A stretch of 64,000 nucleotides of DNA, taken from NCBI GenBank assembly GCA_903876795.1, contig CAIRBK010000082.1, positions 1-64,000 of the forward strand. The letters are read 5' to 3'. The stretch comes from an uncultured Verrucomicrobiota bacterium. GTDB taxonomy: Bacteria > Verrucomicrobiota > Verrucomicrobiia > Opitutales > Opitutaceae. The position numbers were made by a program, and so were the translations under genes. Shown here in pieces: positions 8,018 through 18,760 of the stretch; positions within the stretch are counted from its first letter, which is position 1, and each line of letters begins with the position of its first letter. The notes below the pieces were generated by a model. The model was given only the letters and a program-made list of their open reading frames with translations. It was not told where the DNA came from and did no database searches.

Positions 8018-8881
8018 ATGTCGATTTTTAGCAAACCGAAGTATTCCACGGTGGTCGTTAAGAAGAAGGATATCCCCAAGGGTATGTGGACCAAGTGTCC
8101 CATCTCGGGCGAGATCGTCTTCAACAAAGAACTGGAGGACAACCAGATGGTTGTCCCCAAGTCCGGCTACCACTTCCCCATCGGGGCACGCCAGCGCATC
8201 GCCGGGTTGTTTGACGAGGGCACCTTTGTCGAGATCGACGCCGGCATCCGCTCGGCCGACCCCTTGCACTTTGTCGATTCCCAGAAGTATCCTGATCGCA
8301 TCAAGAAATATGAAAAGGAAAGCGGCCTGACCGAGGCCGTGGTTTGCGGCACCGGCGAGATCCACGGTATCCCGGTCGCGGTGGCGGTGATGGACTTCCG
8401 TTTCTGCGGTGGAGCCATGGGATCGGCGGTCGGTGAAAAAATCACCCGCGCCATCGAGGTGGCGCTGAAAAACAAGACCCCGTGCCTCATCTTCAGCGCC
8501 TCCGGGGGAGCGCGCATGCAGGAGGGCATCTTCTCGCTGATGCAAATGGCCAAGACCAGCGCCGCGCTGGGTCGCCTTTCCGAGGCCAGGCTGCCCTACA
8601 TCTCCATCCTTACGCACCCGACCATGGGTGGAGTCACCGCCAGCTTCGCGGTGTTGGGCGATGTCAATATCGCCGAACCCGGCGCCCTGATCGGCTTTGC
8701 TGGCGCCCGCGTCATCAAAGACACGGTCAAGCAGACGCTCCCGCCCGGGTTCCAGACCGCCGAGTTTCTTCAAAAACACGGTTTGATCGACCGCATTGTC
8801 GGCCGCCTGGAGCTGCGCGACGAGCTGCGCGACATCTTGAGCGCGCTGCATTTGAAAAAACTGCCCGCGGCCAAGAAGTGA
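8018..8881 (+). CDS. accD: Acetyl-CoA carboxylase carboxyltransferase, beta subunit, with degenerate zinc ribbon
   Basis: The 287-residue protein pairs with AccA (not in this window) to transfer CO2 from carboxybiotin to acetyl-CoA, the first step of fatty-acid synthesis. The crotonase-fold core is intact: [55 protein letters not shown] and [10 protein letters not shown] are all present. The usual N-terminal four-cysteine zinc ribbon is not. It reads KCPISGEI then [10 protein letters not shown], so only Cys27 remains and the other three positions are Ser30, Val46 and Ser49. The fold around these sites (MWTKCP, YHFPI) is otherwise kept. It ends the forward run from manC and is followed, after 110 bases, by folC, a common neighbour of accD. 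Confidence 0.95.
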   Translation: MSIFSKPKYSTVVVKKKDIPKGMWTKCPISGEIVFNKELEDNQMVVPKSGYHFPIGARQRIAGLFDEGTFVEIDAGIRSADPLHFVDSQKYPDRIKKYEKESGLTEAVVCGTGEIHGIPVAVAVMDFRFCGGAMGSAVGEKITRAIEVALKNKTPCLIFSASGGARMQEGIFSLMQMAKTSAALGRLSEARLPYISILTHPTMGGVTASFAVLGDVNIAEPGALIGFAGARVIKDTVKQTLPPGFQTAEFLQKHGLIDRIVGRLELRDELRDILSALHLKKLPAAKK

Positions 8882-8991
8882 GTGGGCTGCATTGAGGCAG
8901 GACCCCGATTACGGACGATGCATGGCGCGAGAAAACGTTAACGCATTCGACCATCCACCATCGCCCGTGAACGGGCACCTCCTTACAGCCC

Positions 8992-10284
8992 ATGTCCACC
9001 GACTACGTCGCGACGCAGGAGTACCTCTTCTCGCTCAAGGCCAAGGGCGTGAAGTTTGGCATCGACCGCATGCGCCTGCTGGTGGCCGGTCTCGGGCACC
9101 CCGAGCGGGCTACACCGGTCATCCACATCGCCGGCACCAACGGCAAGGGCTCCGTCGCCGCCCTGCTGGAGTCGATCTTCGCGGCCGCCGGCTGGCGCAC
9201 CGGCCTGTACACGTCGCCCCACTTGGTGAAGCTGGGTGAACGCGTGCAGGTGGATCGGCGGATTTTGACCGAGGCGGAAATCGTCGCCTACACCCGGGAA
9301 TTGCTGCCCGTCGCGGAGCAGGTGAGCCGGGGCAGCCCGGAAGATCATCCGAGCTTTTTTGAGTTCATGACCGCGATGGCGTTTTTGCAGTTTGCCCGGA
9401 AACGCTGCGACATCGCGATCATCGAGACCGGCCTGGGCGGCCGCCTCGACGCGACCAACGTGGTTGAACCGGAGGTGGCCGTGATCACGTCGATCGGGCT
9501 CGACCATTGCGAGATGCTCGGCGACACGCTGGAAAAAATCGCGGCCGAGAAGGCGGGCATCATCAAGCCGGGAAAACCGGTCGTGATCGGGCGACTGCCG
9601 GCCGAGGCCGAGGCGGTCATCCGCCGCATCGCCGCCGAGCGCGGCGCGCCGGTCCACTCGGTGACCGCAGTCTTTGGCGAAGAGGTGGCGAACTACCCGG
9701 CGACGGTCTTTGAGGGCGATTACCAGCGCTGGAATGCCGCCACCGCCGTGCTGGCCACGCGCTGCCTGGATGCCCGCTGGAAACTCTCGGCGGACACCGT
9801 GGCGAGGGGCCTGCTGGCGGCGCGCTGGCCGGGTCGCTGGCAACGCACCCGCATAGGCGGGCGGCCGCTCATCCTCGACGCCTCCCACAATCCCGAGGGG
9901 GCCGGAGTGCTTGATGCGCATCTGGCCCGGCTGGTGGCGGAGACCGGCCGCAAGCCGGTGGTTGTCACCGGTGTGCTGGGCGCGGCCCGGGCCCGGCCCT
10001 TGCTGGAGACGATCAGCCGCCATGCGGCGGAGATCCACTTGGTCATGCCGCAGCAGTCCCGCGCGAGCAGTTTTGAGGAACTGGAGGCACTGATACCCCA
10101 AACCTATTCCGGCCAGGTGAGGCGCACGACGGTGGCGTCGGTGTTTCCCGACGCGCGGACCTGCACGGTGGGCGGCCCGGGCGACACGGTGGTGGTGACC
10201 GGATCGATTTATCTTTTGGGCGAAGTCATGGCCCGCATCGAACCGGAGCGCGGAGCCATCGAGAACCGCCTGCAGGACTTTTGA
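8992..10284 (+). CDS. folC: Bifunctional folylpolyglutamate synthase/dihydrofolate synthase
   Basis: The 430-residue Mur-ligase-family enzyme adds glutamate to dihydropteroate and to folates. The ATP-binding loop VIHIAGTNGKGSVAALLES near residue 45 and TSPHLVKLGERVQV are diagnostic. ETGLGGRLDATNVV, TSIGLDHCEMLGDTLEKIA and the C-terminal ILDASHNPEG also match FolC. The start ATG at 8992 follows a 110-base gap that contains a CGTTAACG palindrome but no clear promoter. It lies downstream of accD on the same strand. It converges with the helicase gene, only 13 bases separating the two stops, and no terminator hairpin is visible between them. Confidence 0.94.
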   Translation: MSTDYVATQEYLFSLKAKGVKFGIDRMRLLVAGLGHPERATPVIHIAGTNGKGSVAALLESIFAAAGWRTGLYTSPHLVKLGERVQVDRRILTEAEIVAYTRELLPVAEQVSRGSPEDHPSFFEFMTAMAFLQFARKRCDIAIIETGLGGRLDATNVVEPEVAVITSIGLDHCEMLGDTLEKIAAEKAGIIKPGKPVVIGRLPAEAEAVIRRIAAERGAPVHSVTAVFGEEVANYPATVFEGDYQRWNAATAVLATRCLDARWKLSADTVARGLLAARWPGRWQRTRIGGRPLILDASHNPEGAGVLDAHLARLVAETGRKPVVVTGVLGAARARPLLETISRHAAEIHLVMPQQSRASSFEELEALIPQTYSGQVRRTTVASVFPDARTCTVGGPGDTVVVTGSIYLLGEVMARIEPERGAIENRLQDF

Positions 10285-10297
10285 TTCCCCGGGGCGC

Positions 10298-11638
10298 TCA
10301 ACGGCCCTGGCGGGTGCGCCAGTGGGCGCCGGGTTTGCCCTTGGAGTGCCACTTCGGGTTGCCCCCCCCGAAGGCCTTTCCCTTGTAGGTTTTGTCCTGG
10401 TTGCTGCCGGAGTCGCCCTTCTGCTTGCCGCCTTTGCCGAAGGATTGCTGGTGCCCGGGGCGTTTGGGTGAGTTGGCCAGCGGGTTGGCCGGATCGATGC
10501 GAGGGGCCGCGCCGCCTTCGTAGGCAAAACCCTCGACGGGCACGACCGGGATGGGTTGGCCGATGAGTTTCTCGATGGCGACGATCTCGTTGGCCTCCTG
10601 CGGGGTGACCAGCGTGACGGCATCGCCGGTGGCGGCGGCGCGGCCGGTGCGGCCGATGCGGTGCACGTAATCCTCGGCGTGGAGGGGCACGTCGAAGTTG
10701 ATCACATGTGACACGCCGGCCACGTCGATGCCGCGGGCGGCGATGTCGGTGGCCACCAGCACGCCGACGCGGCCGGTCTTGAATTTATCGAGGGCCTCGA
10801 CGCGCTGGCCCTGGGAGCGCTCGGCGTGGATCACGGCGCAGGCGTGGTTGTCGAGGCGCAGCTGGTGGGCCACGCGGTCGGCGCCTTTGCGCGTGCGGGT
10901 GAAGACGATCACGCTCTTGAAATCGTCGCGCCCGAGCAGTGCGTGGAGCAGGTCGAGCTTCTGGTTCTCGGTCACCGGGTGGATGACGTGGTTGACCGAC
11001 GCGGTCACCGGCTTCTCGCGGGCGATCTCGATGCGTTGAGGGTCGTTGAGCGCGAATTTGGCGACCTCCTCCAGCTTGGCGGGGAGGGTGGCGGAGAAAA
11101 GCAGCGTCTGCCGCTTGGGCGGGCAGAGCTTCACGATGGCTTTGACGTCGTCGATGAAGCCCATGTCCAGCATGCGGTCCACCTCGTCGAGCACCAGGAC
11201 CTCGATGGTGTCGGGGTTGATGAGTGTGCCGTCGAGAAATTCGCGCAGGCGGCCGGTGGTGGCGATGATCACGTCCACGCCGGCGCGAAGGGCGTTGCGT
11301 TGCGGGCCGAGGGTGACGCCGCCGTGGAGGACGACGGACTTGAAATCGGTGAAGCGGCCCAGTTTCTGGAACGAGTCATCGACCTGGACGGCCAGTTCGC
11401 GGGTGGGTTCGAGCACCAGCACGCGGGGGCCGGTGTTGCGGTGGGGGCCGAGCCGGTTGAGCACGGGAAGGGCGAAGGCGGCGGTCTTGCCGGTGCCGGT
11501 CTGGGCCGAGGCCACCAAGTCGCGTCCCGAGAGCACGGCGGGAATGGCCCGGGCCTGGATCGGGGTGGGTTCGGTGTAGCCCAGCGCCTGGGCGCCGCGG
11601 ACGAGGCTGGAATAGAGACCGAGTTCGGAAAAGGACAT
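10298..11638 (-). CDS. DEAD-box ATP-dependent RNA helicase (motif II is DEVD)
   Basis: A 446-residue superfamily-2 RNA helicase. Motifs in order: the Q motif region (YTEPTPIQARAIPAVL), motif I SAQTGTGKT, Ia LEPTRELAVQ, motif II VLDEVDRMLD, motif III SATLP, IVFTRTRKGAD, ATDIAARGIDV, and motif VI HRIGRTGRA. Motif II reads DEVD rather than the canonical DEAD; the codons are GAC GAG GTG GAC, so this is clear in the DNA. After the core comes a basic, Gly/Lys-rich tail of about 60 residues suited to RNA binding. The ATG at 11638 was chosen over an in-frame TTG nine bases upstream. Members of this group act in ribosome assembly or mRNA decay; the exact substrate is unknown. Confidence 0.93.
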   Translation of the reverse strand: MSFSELGLYSSLVRGAQALGYTEPTPIQARAIPAVLSGRDLVASAQTGTGKTAAFALPVLNRLGPHRNTGPRVLVLEPTRELAVQVDDSFQKLGRFTDFKSVVLHGGVTLGPQRNALRAGVDVIIATTGRLREFLDGTLINPDTIEVLVLDEVDRMLDMGFIDDVKAIVKLCPPKRQTLLFSATLPAKLEEVAKFALNDPQRIEIAREKPVTASVNHVIHPVTENQKLDLLHALLGRDDFKSVIVFTRTRKGADRVAHQLRLDNHACAVIHAERSQGQRVEALDKFKTGRVGVLVATDIAARGIDVAGVSHVINFDVPLHAEDYVHRIGRTGRAAATGDAVTLVTPQEANEIVAIEKLIGQPIPVVPVEGFAYEGGAAPRIDPANPLANSPKRPGHQQSFGKGGKQKGDSGSNQDKTYKGKAFGGGNPKWHSKGKPGAHWRTRQGR

Positions 11639-11818
11639 GCGGACCAACAGTGGTCACAACCCGGGCCGAAAGGCGAGGCATGGCTTGGGCTGGAACGGAA
11701 AAGCCCGAGCGGGGTCCATCCCTCCGCCGCCGCCCGATCCGGGTGTTTTGACGACCACGCGGAATTCGTCATTGGTCATTCGACATTCCGCCGCCCACCT
11801 TTGATCGTTCGCTCCGCC

Positions 11819-13246
11819 ATGCCCGACCTCGCCTACGCCGATCTGCAATCGACCTTTGCCGCCACGCCGTTGTTTGAGGACAAATCCTGGCAACTCTCGC
11901 CCGAGGCATGGGCGCTCACGCCCGCGCAGGCCACCGAACTGGCCGACATCGGCGCGGCGTGTCTCGAATACCACCAGGCCCTCGAGGCGCTTTACCTCCG
12001 TTCGGCCGCCGGGAAAAACCTCCTGCGCAACAAGCCCCTGCTCGCCCCCTGGGTCGCCGACTACCTTGATCGCGGCAAGCCGGCCGATCTGGTCGCCCAT
12101 GCGCGCGAACCGAAAAATCGCGGAGCCTTCCCGACCGTGCTACGTCCTGACCTGCTGCTCACCGACGAGGGCTTCACGATGACCGAGCTCGACTCCGTGC
12201 CCGGCGGCATCGGGCTCACGGCGTTTCTCAACCGCATCTATGGAGGGGACCCGGCCGAGGGGGTGATCGGCGAGGGCGACGCCATGATCCGCGGTTTTTA
12301 TGACTCCCTGGCGGCGCTTCGCCCCGAAATCCGCAATCCACTCATCGCGCTGGTCGTCTCCGACGAGGCCGCGACCTACCGGCCCGAAATGCGCTGGCTG
12401 GCCGAGCAGCTCCAGTTGCAGGGCAAGCGGGTGTTCTGCCTGGCTCCCGACGACGTGTTTCCGCTGGGGGCGTCGCTCTGTTTCGACGTCGAGGGCAACC
12501 CGGAGAAGATCGACATCATCTACCGTTTTTTCGAGCTGTTCGATTTGGCCAACATCCCTACGGCGCACTATTTCTTCGAGTCCTGGGCGGCCGGCGAGGT
12601 GGTCATCGTGCCGCCCATGCGTCCCTACCAGGAGGAGAAACTCGGCCTCGCGCTCTTTCATCACCACCTGTTGCAGGACTACTGGGCGGAGGTGCTGGGT
12701 GGCCGCACGCTCAAGCTGCTGCGCAAACTCATCCCCCTGTCCTGGGTGATCGACGCCACGCCGCTGCCGCCCGGCGCGGTGCTCGACGGGCCCAAGGTCG
12801 GCGGGCGCCCGCTGACCGACTGGCGCCAGCTCGCCGGCGCGTCGCAGAAGGAACGCGATCTCATCATCAAGATCTCCGGTTATCACGAAAGCGCCTGGGG
12901 CGCGCGCAGCGTGGTGCTCGGCAGCGACTGCTCGCGCGAGGAGTGGCAGGGCGGCATCGACGTGGCCATCGATGACGCGCCGCGCAATCCGCACATCCTC
13001 CAAGAGTATAAAAAACCGCGCCGGGTGAAACACCGCGTCTACGACCGCGCCGGCCAGGTGCGGGAGGTGGACGGGCGCCTGCGGCTGTGTCCGTATTATT
13101 TTGTCAGCGGGGGCAAGGCGGTGCTGAGCGGCGCGCTGGCGACGTTTTGCCCGCCGGATAAAAAGATCATCCACGGAATGCAGGACGCGGCGCTGCTGAC
13201 GAGCCGCGTCAAGCAGCCGGTCGCTGATCCGGTGGGCGCGACGTAG
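11819..13246 (+). CDS. Uncharacterised protein, probable circularly permuted ATP-grasp fold
   Basis: The 475-residue protein is not a family I can name with certainty. Several segments resemble circularly permuted ATP-grasp proteins and the glutathionylspermidine-synthase group: VLRPDLLLTDEGFTMTELDS (substrate/metal-like strand), KIDIIYRFFELFD, VVIVPPMRPYQEEKLGLAL and, later, LIIKISGYHESAWGARSVV followed by HILQEYKKPRRV. This is the order expected for that fold. No signal peptide or membrane segment is seen. It diverges from the helicase (180 bases) and converges with the DHOD-like gene behind nifJ. A perfect CCGGGGCCCCGG palindrome at 13253-13264 lies just after it. An amide-bond-forming ligase activity would be a guess. 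Confidence 0.55.
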   Translation: MPDLAYADLQSTFAATPLFEDKSWQLSPEAWALTPAQATELADIGAACLEYHQALEALYLRSAAGKNLLRNKPLLAPWVADYLDRGKPADLVAHAREPKNRGAFPTVLRPDLLLTDEGFTMTELDSVPGGIGLTAFLNRIYGGDPAEGVIGEGDAMIRGFYDSLAALRPEIRNPLIALVVSDEAATYRPEMRWLAEQLQLQGKRVFCLAPDDVFPLGASLCFDVEGNPEKIDIIYRFFELFDLANIPTAHYFFESWAAGEVVIVPPMRPYQEEKLGLALFHHHLLQDYWAEVLGGRTLKLLRKLIPLSWVIDATPLPPGAVLDGPKVGGRPLTDWRQLAGASQKERDLIIKISGYHESAWGARSVVLGSDCSREEWQGGIDVAIDDAPRNPHILQEYKKPRRVKHRVYDRAGQVREVDGRLRLCPYYFVSGGKAVLSGALATFCPPDKKIIHGMQDAALLTSRVKQPVADPVGAT

Positions 13247-13272
13247 CCCGCGCCGGGGCCCCGGGCTGGTGG

Positions 13273-14265
13273 TCAGATTTTCCAGCTCTGGAGGATCTTG
13301 ATGTAGTTGGCGCGCTCGTGGGCGGCCGGGTCGGGGCAACGCTTGAGATTCAGGGCGCCGCGCACCGTGGACAGATCCTCGTGCTCGTGGTCGTGCATCC
13401 AGCCGCGCAGGCCGTCTAGCAGCAACGGGATGGCGCGCGGGCCGCTTTCCAGCAGCACCGAGACGAGCTGCACGGCATGGGCTCCCGCCAGCAGGGCTTT
13501 GATGAAATCCTCGGGAGTGTGCACGCCCCCGCTGCACGCGAGCGACCCCCTGATCGTGGGCGAGAGGATGGACAGCCAGCGCAGGCGAAGCAGCAACTCG
13601 GAGGAGTAGGAGAGCTTCAACCGGGGGACGACGTCCATCTGGTCGATGTCGAAATCGGGTTGGTAAAACCGGTTGAAAAGCACGAGGCCTCCCGCGCCGT
13701 GTTCGTCGAGGAGCTTGGCGAAATGCGTGAGCGAGGCGTGATAGGGCGAGAGCTTGACGGAGACGGGGATGTTGATCGTTTCGGTCACGCTCCGAACGAT
13801 CTGCAGGATGTCGCCCTCGACGTCCTCGCCGGAGAGCGAGGGATCGGTGGCGAGTTGGTAGGTGTTGAGTTCGAGGGCATCGGCGCCGGCCGATTCGATG
13901 CGGCGGGCGTAATCCACCCAGCCGCCGGGGCGTCGGCCGTTGAGCGAGGCGATGACGGGTATGCCCAGGGAGGATTTCAGGCGCTCAATGGTGCGCAGGT
14001 AATTGCCCGGAGTGAGGTGGTAGTCGTCATAGTGGGGGAAGTAGGACGTGGCCTCGTAGTTGCTCTCGGCCGGGGTTTCCAGGTGGTGCATCAGCGCCTG
14101 TTGTTCGAGGTCGATCTGTTCCTCGAAGAGCGAGTGCATGACGATCGCGGCGGCGCCGGCCTCCTCCAGCCGGCGCGCGGTGTCGATGTTGTCGCAGAAG
14201 GGTGAGGCGCCGACCACGACGGGGTTTTTCAGGGTCAGGCCGAGGTATCGGGTTTCGAGATTCAT
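13273..14265 (-). CDS. Dihydroorotate dehydrogenase-like flavoprotein
   Basis: The 330-residue protein has the DHOD TIM-barrel pattern: LTLKNPVVVGASPFCDN at the start, IPVIASLNG, DALELNTY, NIPVSVKLSPY and a glycine-rich phosphate/FMN loop around ACSGGVHTPEDFIKALLAGA. The substrate loop differs from true PyrD, so orotate synthesis is doubtful. Homologues of this branch often sit beside pyruvate:ferredoxin oxidoreductase, as here: the start lies 11 bases after the nifJ stop on the same strand, so the two are almost surely co-transcribed. A redox role tied to ferredoxin or the pyruvate oxidoreductase is plausible but not shown. Confidence 0.85.
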   Translation of the reverse strand: MNLETRYLGLTLKNPVVVGASPFCDNIDTARRLEEAGAAAIVMHSLFEEQIDLEQQALMHHLETPAESNYEATSYFPHYDDYHLTPGNYLRTIERLKSSLGIPVIASLNGRRPGGWVDYARRIESAGADALELNTYQLATDPSLSGEDVEGDILQIVRSVTETINIPVSVKLSPYHASLTHFAKLLDEHGAGGLVLFNRFYQPDFDIDQMDVVPRLKLSYSSELLLRLRWLSILSPTIRGSLACSGGVHTPEDFIKALLAGAHAVQLVSVLLESGPRAIPLLLDGLRGWMHDHEHEDLSTVRGALNLKRCPDPAAHERANYIKILQSWKI

Positions 14266-14276
14266 GGCGGGGCCTT

Positions 14277-17876
<3,600 letters not shown>

Positions 17877-18252
17877 GGGACTTGGAGCGGGCGGCCATAA
17901 AGGGCCGACCGGGCAATCCCGATGATGTCAAAACACGCGCACTAAGACTGCGCACCGGTTGGCGGAGCGTGCGCGGATATTGCGCGGAGAAACGGATCTG
18001 TAACGATCAGGCGCGCGCGAACGAAGACGGAAAGGAAGGTTTTGAACGGCGGTTTGGATAACGGTGCCAACGCCCCTTGGCGTTCAGTTTTCCGGGATGT
18101 CGCTCAGTGCGAGCCTTCCTCAGCCGGTTTTGAGGCTGCGCTGGCCGAGCGGCTCACTCTGTGCGCCAGGTCCGGGGGGGACGAGATCAACCCCCGGTTG
18201 GCAAGAAACTCAAACGTTGACATATCAACAATAGCTATCGCAGCGTTCAATT
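17877..18252. other. Divergent intergenic region between nifJ and marR
   Basis: No gene is supported in these 376 bases. They must contain the promoters of nifJ (minus) and marR (plus). Short hairpins are visible, for example AACGCC-CCTT-GGCGTT near 18070-18085 and CCTCA/TGAGG in the stretch around 18117-18135. A near-palindromic GTTGACATATCAAC sits 23 bases before the marR start and is listed separately. Confidence 0.5.
18216..18229 (+). promoter_or_regulatory. Palindromic operator/-35 element upstream of marR
   Basis: GTTGA-CATA-TCAAC is a perfect 5+5 inverted repeat and contains a consensus -35 box, TTGACA at 18217-18222. No good -10 box lies 17 bases downstream. Its size and AT-rich centre fit MarR-family operators, which usually overlap their own promoters, so autoregulation is the likely reading. 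Confidence 0.45.
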
Positions 18253-18702
18253 GTGAAGTCTGAACTTGCCCATGAAGTCGTGCGCCAGGTGCTCCTCACG
18301 GCGGATATTTTTCTGCGGGAGAGCCGGCGGTTGTTTCGCCGGCACGGCTTGACCGCCGCGCAATACAACGTGCTCAACCTTCTCGCCACCGAGGCCGGCG
18401 GGCTCAGCCAGCGCCAACTTGGCGATCTCTTGGTGGTGGATCGGTCGAATGTGACCGGCCTGGTGGATCGCCTGGAGAAGGCGGGTTGGGTGCGCCGGGA
18501 AGACGATCCCGGGGATCGTCGGATATACCGGGTGTCACTGACGCCGGTGGGTCGGCGCCTGTGGGAAAAAATCGCACCGGATTACGGCCGGGTGGTCCGT
18601 CTGGTGTCGGCCAAGGTACGCGACCAGGACGCACGGACCGCACTCGGGACGTTGCGTGCATTGCAAGCCGGAGCCGTCGGCTGGCGGCTCCCGGACGCGT
18701 GA
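18253..18702 (+). CDS. MarR-family transcriptional regulator
   Basis: The 149-residue winged-helix protein starts at GTG 18253. Features in order: an N-terminal dimerisation helix, the DNA-recognition part LSQRQLGDLLVVDRSNVTGL around residues 55-75, and the wing VRREDDPGDRRIYRVSLTPVG, the classic MarR signature with the conserved Asp and Arg residues. Homologues repress genes for efflux, stress or lipid handling and are released by small phenolic or oxidising ligands. It lies 58 bases ahead of the acyltransferase/acyl-ligase gene and probably forms an operon with it. A palindrome just upstream may be its own operator. The ligand is unknown. Confidence 0.92.
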   Translation: MKSELAHEVVRQVLLTADIFLRESRRLFRRHGLTAAQYNVLNLLATEAGGLSQRQLGDLLVVDRSNVTGLVDRLEKAGWVRREDDPGDRRIYRVSLTPVGRRLWEKIAPDYGRVVRLVSAKVRDQDARTALGTLRALQAGAVGWRLPDA

Positions 18703-18760
18703 GTGGACGCAGCGACGGTGTTTCCCCGGTGGTTATTACTCCAACGATCATTTTGTCACC

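Noticed and set aside
13253-13264. Perfect CCGGGGCCCCGG palindrome between the ATP-grasp-like and DHOD-like genes
   Set aside because: Only 12 bases, no loop or T run, and expected by chance in GC-rich DNA; not called a terminator.
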